Below, in pieces: positions 17,127 to 25,110 of a DNA stretch of 64,000 nucleotides (its first letter is position 1; each line of letters opens with the position of its first letter). The stretch is from Pseudogemmobacter humi. GTDB taxonomy: Bacteria > Pseudomonadota > Alphaproteobacteria > Rhodobacterales > Rhodobacteraceae. The stretch is taken from contig NZ_UXAW01000058.1 of the NCBI RefSeq assembly GCF_900609055.1, positions 27,678 to 91,677 of the forward strand, in the 5' to 3' direction. The notes beneath the pieces were generated by a model. It was given only the letters and a program-made list of their open reading frames with translations. It had not been told where the DNA came from and ran no database searches. The position numbers were made by a program, and so were the translations under genes.

Positions 17127-18610
17127 CGTGACTGCTCCCCTTTGGGGTTGACGAAGGCCAGCAGGATCAGGCCGAGGAGAAACAGCCCGATCAGCGGCGA
17201 GATGCCGATCCGTTGCGAGCCGCTGGCCCAGGTCGCCAGCGCGATCATGGCGGGGGCGATGAAGCTGGCCACCTTGCCCGACAGCGCGAACAGGCCGAAG
17301 GCCTCGGTCGCGCGTTCGGGGGTGGTATGGCGCACCATCATCGTCCGGCTTGCGGCCTGGACCGAGCCGCCCGCCGCTCCGATCAGCGCGCCGCAAAGGA
17401 AGAACAGATTGTCCGGCGCGGACGAGGCCGGGTCGAGGGCGATGCCCCAGACCCCGTCGCGCGTCATGCCGACCAGCACGAGGCAGACGAGGATCAGCAC
17501 GACGATAGAGAAGGCGATCACCGGGCGGGGCCCGAAGGCGCGGTCGGCGCGGCCGCCGAGCCAGGCCGCGCCCACGGCGGCCACCGCGCCGACGATGCCG
17601 AAAATGCCGATCTGGCCGATCGACCAGCCCAGCACCCCAGAGGCATAGACGCCTCCGAAGGCGTAAAGCGCGTTCAGCGCATCGCGATACAGAAGCGACG
17701 AGCCGAGATAGGCGGTCAGGCTGCGGCGGAAGCGCAGCGAGACCAGCAGGCTTTTCAGCTCTGCCATCGCGCGCCCCATTTGCAGCGGCCGGGCCTGGGT
17801 GCGGGGCTCACGCACCCAGAGGAAGAACGGGATCATGAAGACGATATACCAGACCGCGGTGAACGGGCCGACGATGCGGGTGCCGATCCGGGTCTCGCTG
17901 TCCTCTCCAAGCAGCGGGGGAACGCCGAGATAGGTGCGCACGCCCGGGGCTTCCCCGTCCTCTGCGGCCGGCTCCACGCCCGCGAGGGATTCCTCGACCG
18001 GAACCAGCGGCTCGCCTTCTTCCAGCGCCGAGGCCGCTTCCATATCCCTTGCGGACGGAACTTCGGGATTGGGGACGAAGAGGCCCAGCATGATCACCAG
18101 CGCGATCAGGCCGCCGAGATAGCCGAAGGCGAAGCCCGACCCCGAGATCGCTCCCAGTTCCTCGTGATCCGACAGCGTGGGCATCAGCGCATTGGTGAAG
18201 ATCGTGGCGAATTCCATGCCGATGAAGCCGAGGCCGAAGAACGCGACGGCCCAGTAAAGCACACCGGCCTCGCCCCCCGGCGCCACCCACCACAAAGCCC
18301 AGGCCCCGACGACGTAGCAGGCCGAGAACACCCAGACCCAGATCAGCCGCCGCCCGGTCGAATCCGCCACCGCGCCGAGAATCGGCGCCAGCACCGCGAT
18401 GATCACCGAAGAGGCGGCGATGCCCCAGCCCCAGAAGCTCTGGGCGGCGGCGCTGGCATCGTCGGCCTCCAGCCCCTGGCCCATGTAATAGCCGCGGGCG
18501 ACCTCGGCGAAATAGGGGCCGAAGATGAAGGTCAGAAGCAGCGTGTTATAGGGCTGGCTGGCCCAGTCGAAGAAATACCAGCCCCAGATCCGTTTCTTTG
18601 CACTGACCAT
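17123..18610 (-). CDS. MFS transporter, UMF1 (Atg22-like) family
   Basis: A 495-residue inner-membrane protein with about 12 hydrophobic segments. The N-terminus KRIWGWYFFDWASQPYNTLL is the signature of the UMF1 branch of the major facilitator superfamily. An unusually long acidic loop (about residues 160-245, rich in E, P and A) separates the two halves. Substrates of UMF1 proteins in bacteria are unknown; yeast relatives export amino acids from the vacuole. Coupling to mepA suggests, but does not show, a role in handling cell-wall products. Confidence 0.82.
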   Translation of the reverse strand: MVSAKKRIWGWYFFDWASQPYNTLLLTFIFGPYFAEVARGYYMGQGLEADDASAAAQSFWGWGIAASSVIIAVLAPILGAVADSTGRRLIWVWVFSACYVVGAWALWWVAPGGEAGVLYWAVAFFGLGFIGMEFATIFTNALMPTLSDHEELGAISGSGFAFGYLGGLIALVIMLGLFVPNPEVPSARDMEAASALEEGEPLVPVEESLAGVEPAAEDGEAPGVRTYLGVPPLLGEDSETRIGTRIVGPFTAVWYIVFMIPFFLWVREPRTQARPLQMGRAMAELKSLLVSLRFRRSLTAYLGSSLLYRDALNALYAFGGVYASGVLGWSIGQIGIFGIVGAVAAVGAAWLGGRADRAFGPRPVIAFSIVVLILVCLVLVGMTRDGVWGIALDPASSAPDNLFFLCGALIGAAGGSVQAASRTMMVRHTTPERATEAFGLFALSGKVASFIAPAMIALATWASGSQRIGISPLIGLFLLGLILLAFVNPKGEQSR

Positions 18611-18747
18611 TCACCCGCCCTCTGTTTGGACCGGAGTGAATCGCGAAACGGTCCCGGGCGCAAGCGCGTCGCGGTGGTCAGTCGCAGAACCGGCCGGGGG
18701 CCGGGGGCTCAAACCCTATGATCCCGAACCCGTAAAGGCCCGGGCGA

Positions 18748-18837
18748 TCAGCCGCCCTGCCTGTTGCGGAAAGCCGCATGCGCGGTGCGGATGGCGCGGT
18801 AGCAATGGGTTCCGTCGGGACAGATGTATTTCAGCAC
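18748..18837 (-). CDS. Candidate 29-residue ORF with paired cysteines
   Basis: Read from the GTG at 18837, the peptide is MLKYICPDGTHCYRAIRTA followed by HAAFRNRQGG. The spacing of the two cysteines (CPDGTHC) and the compact, basic C-terminus look protein-like rather than random. A GCGAGG motif lies 4-9 nt upstream. It could be a genuine micro-protein or the tail of a lost gene. It sits alone in the 320-bp gap between the MFS gene and the thioesterase gene; the rest of that gap shows nothing. Confidence 0.35.
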   Translation of the reverse strand: MLKYICPDGTHCYRAIRTAHAAFRNRQGG

Positions 18838-18930
18838 GGGCCTCGCTCGGAACGATATGACACGATCTTGTTGGCCAAATGTTTCCTCGCGCGGCGCGCC
18901 CTGTCAGCGGCGGCCGGTCCGGGCGCGTGA

Positions 18931-19470
18931 TCAGATATCCGCCATCGGGGGCCAGGGCCGCGTGGCTTCGGCCTGGATCCAGGCCTCCACCCAGGCGGGC
19001 AGCGCCGGGCTTTCCGGCGGCAGGCCAAGCGCCAGCGCCATTTCGGACGGGGCCACGATGCCGCGCGCGCCGCGGGTGATCGCCGAGCGGATCAGCACAT
19101 GCGAGGCGCATTCCTCGCCCAGCCACATGCTTTGCTCCATATAGACGAAGCGCGCGTCCCAGCCGATCAGCCGGGTCTTCATGGTGAAGCGCCGGAAGGG
19201 GCGGATGCGGCGGCGGTAGCGCACCGAGGCGCCTGCGACCGCCATGCCCCAGCGTTTCGCTTTCGCGATCCGGTGCAGGCCGGTGCGCTCGCCCAGAGGC
19301 AGCCGGCCCAGATCGTAAAGCGTCAGCGTGCGGCCGTTGTTCAGCTCCAGCCAGGGGTCGATGTCCCAGGGCCAGCAGATGTGGCGGCTGATATGGGGCT
19401 GGAACGGGGTCAGCGGCGTGGCGCGGCGGGCGCGCAGCACATCCTTCATCATGCGAAACCAGGGATACAT
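18931..19470 (-). CDS. Acyl-CoA thioesterase-like protein (hot-dog fold)
   Basis: A 179-residue cytoplasmic protein resembling the 4HBT-type thioesterases annotated in Rhodobacterales from the N-terminus MYPWFRMMKDVLRA. The segment WDIDPWLELNNGRTLTLYDLGR is where these enzymes carry the catalytic Asp and the helix-capping Asn-Gly. The start at 19470 follows CAGGAGA at 6 bp. It is divergent from yggT, 140 bp apart. The substrate is unknown. Confidence 0.7.
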   Translation of the reverse strand: MYPWFRMMKDVLRARRATPLTPFQPHISRHICWPWDIDPWLELNNGRTLTLYDLGRLPLGERTGLHRIAKAKRWGMAVAGASVRYRRRIRPFRRFTMKTRLIGWDARFVYMEQSMWLGEECASHVLIRSAITRGARGIVAPSEMALALGLPPESPALPAWVEAWIQAEATRPWPPMADI

Positions 19471-19609
19471 CGGCGTTCTCCTGCGGACCCGGGCGGTCTC
19501 GCGAAAGCCGGAGCGAAGGTCAAGACTGACCCCGCGTCCGCTGCCCTGGGGATTGCCCTCGGCAGGCGCCCGCGCTACCTCTGGTGCAGCCAGCCGCATG
19601 AGGACCGGG

Positions 19610-19897
19610 ATGACGTCGCTTTTCCAGATATTGATGCTGATCCTCGACATTGCGCAATTCGTTGTGCTCGCGCATGTGATCCTGTCCTGGCTGATCAACT
19701 TCCAGGTGCTGAACATCCGCCAGCCGCTGGTGGCGCAGATCTGGTATGGGCTGAACCGTTTCCTTGAGCCGGTCTATGACAGGGTGCGCCGGCTGATCCC
19801 GGCCACGGCAGGGATCGATTTCGCGCCGCTGATCGTGCTGGTCGCGATCTATGCGCTGCGCATCGTGCTGATGAACAACGCCGCCGCCTTCTACTGA
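19610..19897 (+). CDS. yggT: YggT-family integral membrane protein
   Basis: A 95-residue protein with two hydrophobic YGGT segments (about 4-26 and 68-90). The intervening loop ends in NRFLEPVYDRVRRLIPATAGIDFAP, whose core EPVYDRVRRLIP is the family signature. YggT proteins are linked to envelope or turgor stress and often sit next to division genes; here the neighbour is recQ, whose ATG overlaps the yggT stop by one base (TGATG), so they are co-translated. The start was set at 19610 behind a weak GAGGA motif. Confidence 0.88.
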   Translation: MTSLFQILMLILDIAQFVVLAHVILSWLINFQVLNIRQPLVAQIWYGLNRFLEPVYDRVRRLIPATAGIDFAPLIVLVAIYALRIVLMNNAAAFY

Positions 19898-21957
19898 TGG
19901 CCGACGGCGCCCGGCCAACGCCCGCCGCGCTGCTGGCGGAGATCTTCGGCTTTCCGGCCTTCCGCCCCGGCCAGGAAGAGATCGTCGCCGCCGTCAGCGC
20001 CGGGCGCGACACTTTGGCGATCATGCCCACCGGGGGCGGAAAATCCCTGTGCTATCAACTGCCTGCGCTCTGCCGGCCCGGTGTTACCCTGGTGATCTCG
20101 CCCCTGATCGCGCTGATGCGCGACCAGGTGCGCGCTCTTGGCGAGACCGGGGTCGAAGCGGGGGCGCTGACCTCCGGCAACAGCGATGAGGAAAACGCGG
20201 GCGTCCTGCGCGCTCTGGACGAGGGGCGGCTGAAACTCCTCTATATGGCGCCCGAGCGGCTGGCCTCGGGCGCGACGGTCTCGCTTCTGCGCCGCGCCGG
20301 GGTCTCGCTGATCGCGGTGGACGAGGCGCATTGCGTCAGCCAGTGGGGCCACGACTTCCGCCCCGATTATCTGCGCATCGGCGAGCTGAAACGGGCGCTG
20401 AACGTGCCGCTGGCGGCCTTCACCGCCACCGCCGACGAGGAAACCCGGGCCGAGATCGTCACGCGGCTGTTCGGCGCTGAGGCCCCCGCCACCTTCCTGC
20501 GCGGGTTTGACAGGCCGAACATCCACCTCGCCTTCGCGCCGAAGGACGGGCCGCGCGAGCAGATTCTGCGTTTCGCGGGCGCGCGACGCGGCCAGTCCGG
20601 CATCGTCTATTGCGGCACCCGCGCGCGGACCGAGAGCCTGGCGGCGGCGATGCGCGAGGCCGGGCATGACGCTTTGCATTACCACGGCGGGATGGAGGCC
20701 GGAGAGCGGCGCGCGGTCGAGATCCGCTTCCAGCGCGACGACGGGCTGATCGTGGTGGCGACGGTGGCTTTCGGCATGGGGATCGACAAGCCCGATATCC
20801 GCTGGGTCGCCCATGCCGATCTGCCGAAATCGATCGAGTCCTATTATCAGGAGATCGGCCGCGGCGGCCGCGACGGCGCCCCGGCCGAGACGCTGACCCT
20901 CTACGGCGCCGAGGACATCCGCTACCGCCGCAGCCAGATCGACGAAGGCGCCGCGCCGGTGGAACGCAAGATGGCGGACCACGGGCGGCTGAACGCGCTG
21001 CTCGGGCTGGCCGAGGCCCTGGCCTGCCGCCGCCAGGTGCTGCTGGGCTATTTCGGCGAGACGGCGGATCCCTGCGGCAACTGCGATCTGTGCGAGAGCC
21101 CGCCGGCGACGTTCGACGCCACCGAGGCCGTGCGCAAGGCATTGTCCGCCGTGCTGCGCACCGGCGAAAGCTATGGCGCGGGCCATCTGATCGATATCCT
21201 GACCGGCAGCGCGACCGAGAAGGTGCGCGCCCGCAGCCATGACCAGTTGCCGACCTTCGGCGTCGGGCGGGATCTGTCGAAAGCGGCCTGGAACGGGGTG
21301 TTCCTCCAGATGATGGGCCGCGATCTGCTGCGCCCCGATATCGAGCGCCACGGCGCCCTGCGGATGACCGAGGCCGCCCGCCCGGTTTTGCGCGGCGAGG
21401 AAAGCGTTGTGCTGCGCCGCCCCCAGGCCCCGGCGCCGAAATATGCGGTGAAGGCGCTGGTCGCGGAGGAGGATGCGCCGCTGCTGTCGGCGCTGAAGGC
21501 GCGGCGGCGGGCGCTGGCCGAGGCGGCGGGGGTGCCGGCCTATGTGATCTTCGCCGACCGGACGCTGATCGAAATGGCGACTCGGCGGCCGGAGACGCTG
21601 GACCAGATGGCCGGGATCACCGGCGTGGGGGCGAAGAAGCTGGAAAGCTACGGTCTGGCTTTTCTGGACGTGATCGCGGGCGCGGCCGAGGCGCCGCATC
21701 CGGCGCGGATGGCGCTGGCGGGGCGTTCCGAAGGCGCGGTCTTCGACCGGCTGTCCGCCGCGCAGTTGCGGCTGGCGCGTGGGCCGGACGGCACCGGCAA
21801 GCACCTGTCCTGCACGGCCACGACTTTGCGTCAGATCGCCGAGCGCCGCCCGCGGACCCTCGCGGAACTGGAGCGCATCCAGGGCATGGGGCCGCAAAAG
21901 GCCGAACGCTTCGGCACGGCCTTTCTGGCGATCCTGCACGGTGAAGGCGAGGGCTGA
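19897..21957 (+). CDS. recQ: ATP-dependent DNA helicase RecQ
   Basis: 3'-5' helicase acting in recombinational repair. The 686 residues contain Walker A MPTGGGKSLCYQLPAL (about 46-60), DEAH motif VDEAHCVSQWGHDFRPDY, motif VI QEIGRGGRDG, the RecQ zinc cysteines (CGNCDLCES), and two HRDC-like repeats at the C-terminus (each with DQMAGITGVG or ELERIQGMGP). Two HRDC domains are more than E. coli RecQ has. It is translationally coupled to yggT. Confidence 0.95.
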   Translation: MADGARPTPAALLAEIFGFPAFRPGQEEIVAAVSAGRDTLAIMPTGGGKSLCYQLPALCRPGVTLVISPLIALMRDQVRALGETGVEAGALTSGNSDEENAGVLRALDEGRLKLLYMAPERLASGATVSLLRRAGVSLIAVDEAHCVSQWGHDFRPDYLRIGELKRALNVPLAAFTATADEETRAEIVTRLFGAEAPATFLRGFDRPNIHLAFAPKDGPREQILRFAGARRGQSGIVYCGTRARTESLAAAMREAGHDALHYHGGMEAGERRAVEIRFQRDDGLIVVATVAFGMGIDKPDIRWVAHADLPKSIESYYQEIGRGGRDGAPAETLTLYGAEDIRYRRSQIDEGAAPVERKMADHGRLNALLGLAEALACRRQVLLGYFGETADPCGNCDLCESPPATFDATEAVRKALSAVLRTGESYGAGHLIDILTGSATEKVRARSHDQLPTFGVGRDLSKAAWNGVFLQMMGRDLLRPDIERHGALRMTEAARPVLRGEESVVLRRPQAPAPKYAVKALVAEEDAPLLSALKARRRALAEAAGVPAYVIFADRTLIEMATRRPETLDQMAGITGVGAKKLESYGLAFLDVIAGAAEAPHPARMALAGRSEGAVFDRLSAAQLRLARGPDGTGKHLSCTATTLRQIAERRPRTLAELERIQGMGPQKAERFGTAFLAILHGEGEG

Positions 21958-22371
21958 GACGCGGCGAGACTGTTGCACCGGCCCCCGGCGGGTGGATGGC
22001 CCGCTCACCGCTCACCGCTCACCGCTCACCGCTCACCGCTCACCGCTCACCGAAGCCCCCGGATCCGTCACGGCGTTTGCTCCATCCGTTGTCACCCTGC
22101 CTGTCAGCGCGGCGCGCACGCCGGTGCAGGCAGCCGGGAGCGGTATCGGGGCGGCGTGTCTTGCGAGACCGGCCCCGAACAGAAGCGGATCGCCGTCACC
22201 AGCGGGATCCGGTTGCTCTGGTCGCGAGGACGCAACGGCGTGGAGCGGTCGGGCCAGTGGGGGCGTGAAAGGGGGCGCCGCCTTCGATCGGGCGGTGCAT
22301 TTTGTCGTTTTCGCCCGGCGGGCCGGGCCGGGGCGGCGCATCTGTCCGGGGCCAGGGAGCCGCCCGGCGCC
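21958..22371. other. Gene-free region between convergent recQ and the histidine kinase gene
   Basis: Over 400 bp without a supportable gene. The only structure I see is the heptamer tandem repeat at 22002-22050. The rest is GC-rich and shows no clear terminator with a T-run for either gene. Confidence 0.5.
22002..22050 (+). repeat. Seven tandem copies of the heptamer CGCTCAC
   Basis: Positions 22002-22050 are seven uninterrupted identical 7-bp units. The array starts 44 bp after the recQ stop. A perfect simple-sequence repeat of this unit length is prone to slippage; being outside a gene it would vary in length without shifting a frame. Confidence 0.9.
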
Positions 22372-24930
22372 TCAGGCGGCGTCGCTGGTGCCGGGGTCGG
22401 CGGGGCGGCAGGCGGCGGGCTGGTATTCCGCCAGCGCGGCGCAGATTTCCGAGCGGCGCAGCGGTTTGGTCAGGTGCCGGTCGATCCCCGCGGCGAGGAT
22501 GCCACCCGAATCGCCGTCCATCGCATGGGCGGTCAGCGCGAGGATCGGCACCCGCGGCAGGCCTTCGGCGGCCTCGGCGGTGCGGATGGCGCTTGCGGCC
22601 TGTTTGCCGTCCATCTCGGGCATGGAAATGTCCATGAAGATCAGATCGGGGCGGAAGTCGCGCCAGGCCGCCAGCGCCTCGCGCCCGTCGGCGGCGAAGC
22701 GCAGCTCGATGTCCATGCTGCGCACCATCTTCTGAAACACCAGCTGGTTGGTCTTGTTGTCCTCGGCCGCCAGCACCCGCATCGGGCGCAGCTCGGCCTC
22801 CGCGGGCGCGGGCGGCGGCTCTTCGACCGCCGTGGCGACCGGCAGGGTCAGGGTCTGCAACTGACGATAGAGATCGGCGCGCAGGAGCGGTTTTTGCAAG
22901 ATCACGTCGATCGCCGCCGCGCCCTCGCTCTCGCGCGCGGCGGCGGGGTTCGAGGACAGGAGCACCACCGGCTGGTCGTAGCCGGCCTCGCGCAGCTTCA
23001 GCGCGAGCGTCAGCCCGTCCATCCCGGGCATGTCGTGGTCGGTCAGCACCACATCGGGCCGCGCCCCGTCTTCGATCAGCGCCAGCGCCTCGGCGCCCGA
23101 GCGGCAGAGCGCGACCTCGATCCCGCAGGAGGTGAGCTGGCGTTCCAGGATGGTGCGGTTGATGAACTGATCGTCCACCACCATCGCCGTGGTGATGGTG
23201 ACGGGCAGGCGGGGGGCTTCGGCGCTTTCCGCCACCGGCAGGGTGACGCGGAAGCCGAAGACCGAGCCCTTCCCGGGCTCGCTGTCGACCCAGACCGCGC
23301 CCTCCATCCGCTCGATCAGCCGCCGCGTGATGGCGAGGCCGAGGCCGGTGCCCTCGTATTTGCGGTTCTGCTCGTCCTCGACCTGGTTGAACTCGCCGAA
23401 GATGTGGTCGAGGTGTTCGGGCGGGATGCCGATGCCGGTGTCCTCGACGGTGACGTGCAGCTGGTGGCGGCCGTCTTCGACCTCCAGCCCGACGACGCGG
23501 GTCAGCACATGGCCGGTCTCGGTGAATTTCACCGCATTGCCGATCAGATTGGTCAGCACCTGGCGCAGCCGCCCCGGATCGCCGATGTAGCGGGTGGGCA
23601 GGAACACGTCGTAGTCGATCATCAGATCGAGGCCCCGGGCCTGGGCGCGCGGTTGCAAAAGCATCGTCACCTCATGGATGACGCGCTCCAGATCGAAGGC
23701 CTCGGGGTGCAGCGTCAGCCGCTCGGCCTCGATCTTGGAATAGTCGAGAATGTCGTTGATGATGACCAGCAGCGCCTCGCCCGAGGAGCGGATCGTCTCG
23801 GCGAAGAGGCGCTGCTCGTCCGACAGCGCGGTGTCGCACAACAGTTCCGCCATGCCGACGACGCCGTTCATCGGCGTGCGGATCTCGTGGCTCATATTGG
23901 CGAGAAAGGCCGATTTCGCCCGGTTCGCGGCCTCGGCGGCCTGGCGGGCGGCTTCCAGCGCGGCGGCCTGGGCGCGCAACTGGGTGATGTCCACCCGCAG
24001 GCCGACGCGGCCCCCGTCGGGGGTTTCCTTGTCGATGGTGCGCAGCCAGCGCCCGCCGCTGAGCTGCTGCTCGCCCTCGGACGAGGGGCTGCGGTGCTGG
24101 GCCATCCGCTCGGCGAGCCAGTCCTCCTCGCGGCCCCCGGCCTCGGGGTATTCGCCCATGCTCAGGCCGTGGCGCAGGATTTCCTCGAAGCTGACGCCCG
24201 GCGCGATGATCGGGGCCGAGGTCTTGTAAATGTCGCGATAGCTCTGGTTGCAGATCACCAGCCTGTCCTCTCTGTCAAAAAGCACGAAACCGTCGGGGAT
24301 CGCCTCGATGGCGGCCCAGATGCGCATCTGTTCGGTGATGTTGATGGCCTGGCAGACCAGATCGCCGTCCTGGGCGCGGCGGTCGGTCAGCCGGATCCAC
24401 GAGCCGTTCGAAAGTTTCACCACCCGGTCGGGGATCGGATCCTGGTCCAGCCTTTCGTTCATCTCGCGGATCCAGGCCTGGGGGCCGAGACCGCCGGGCT
24501 CCACGAGGCCGCGGCGGACCACCTCATGCAGAAGCTGGCCGTAGCTGACGCCCGGCTCCAGCCGCAGATCGCCGAACGAGCGGCTGAAGGCGCGGTTCCC
24601 CGTCACCAGCATCAGGGACGAATCGAACACCGCGAAACCGTCGCGGAACGTGTCGATCGATTCCCACAGCCGCCGTTCGGCCATGACGGCGGCGGAATGG
24701 GCGCGCTCCAGGTCGCTCAGCACCCGCCGCCGCTCGCCCTTCAGGGTGGCGGCCTCATCCTTCGCATGGCGCACCACCTCGCGCTGTTCGACGATCTGGT
24801 CCGAGAGCGAACGGGCGTGCAGCGCCAGCTTTTCGTTGGCGGCGAACAGCTCGCGCGTGCGCTTTTCCAGGAGCCGTTCCGCGGCCAGCCGCGCGCGCCG
24901 TTCCAGAGCAAGTTTCTCGGTCAGTTCCAT
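22372..24930 (-). CDS. Hybrid sensor histidine kinase with two PAS and two receiver domains
   Basis: An 852-residue, apparently soluble signalling kinase. The N-terminal 60 residues form a coiled coil, then two PAS-type domains (about 65-180 and 190-320). Next come a HisKA domain with phospho-accepting H348 in SHEIRTPMNG, and an HATPase domain with NLIGNAVKFTETG and GTGLGLAI. Two receivers follow, with phospho-acceptor D631 (LTDHDMPGMDG) and D767 (FMDISMPEMDG). No transmembrane segment or Hpt domain is present, so a separate phosphotransferase is expected. The start at 24930 lacks a good Shine-Dalgarno. It is divergent from the alpha-2-macroglobulin gene. The signal and output are unknown. 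Confidence 0.9.
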   Translation of the reverse strand: MELTEKLALERRARLAAERLLEKRTRELFAANEKLALHARSLSDQIVEQREVVRHAKDEAATLKGERRRVLSDLERAHSAAVMAERRLWESIDTFRDGFAVFDSSLMLVTGNRAFSRSFGDLRLEPGVSYGQLLHEVVRRGLVEPGGLGPQAWIREMNERLDQDPIPDRVVKLSNGSWIRLTDRRAQDGDLVCQAINITEQMRIWAAIEAIPDGFVLFDREDRLVICNQSYRDIYKTSAPIIAPGVSFEEILRHGLSMGEYPEAGGREEDWLAERMAQHRSPSSEGEQQLSGGRWLRTIDKETPDGGRVGLRVDITQLRAQAAALEAARQAAEAANRAKSAFLANMSHEIRTPMNGVVGMAELLCDTALSDEQRLFAETIRSSGEALLVIINDILDYSKIEAERLTLHPEAFDLERVIHEVTMLLQPRAQARGLDLMIDYDVFLPTRYIGDPGRLRQVLTNLIGNAVKFTETGHVLTRVVGLEVEDGRHQLHVTVEDTGIGIPPEHLDHIFGEFNQVEDEQNRKYEGTGLGLAITRRLIERMEGAVWVDSEPGKGSVFGFRVTLPVAESAEAPRLPVTITTAMVVDDQFINRTILERQLTSCGIEVALCRSGAEALALIEDGARPDVVLTDHDMPGMDGLTLALKLREAGYDQPVVLLSSNPAAARESEGAAAIDVILQKPLLRADLYRQLQTLTLPVATAVEEPPPAPAEAELRPMRVLAAEDNKTNQLVFQKMVRSMDIELRFAADGREALAAWRDFRPDLIFMDISMPEMDGKQAASAIRTAEAAEGLPRVPILALTAHAMDGDSGGILAAGIDRHLTKPLRRSEICAALAEYQPAACRPADPGTSDAA

Positions 24931-24996
24931 TCGGGCCGTCGGTTCAGGGGCTGCCGTCCGCCAGGGGGCGAGACATCCGGTTTTCGCCACTAGATT

Positions 24997-25064
24997 CACC
25001 GGACAAAGTGAACCAACACTTAACGCTGACGGGGAACACCGGATGCGCTGGCGCTTGTCCGGTG
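24997..25064. promoter_or_regulatory. 10-bp perfect inverted repeat between the kinase and alpha-2-macroglobulin genes
   Basis: CACCGGACAA (24997-25006) and TTGTCCGGTG (25055-25064) are perfect inverse copies 48 bp apart in the 180-bp divergent region. The shared ACCGGA core also occurs once between them (25037-25044). These could be paired operator half-sites for regulation of either gene. Confidence 0.4.
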
Positions 25065-25110
25065 CCGGAGCCCGTGCGAAACTGTCCGCAGTTGATCGGG
25101 AGGATGAGTG

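Noticed and set aside
22002..22050. CRISPR-like array
   Set aside because: The unit is 7 bp with no spacers; it is a simple tandem repeat.
21973..24993. Thousand-codon plus-strand frame opposite the histidine kinase
   Set aside because: Begins in the heptamer repeat and has no recognisable domain; antisense shadow.
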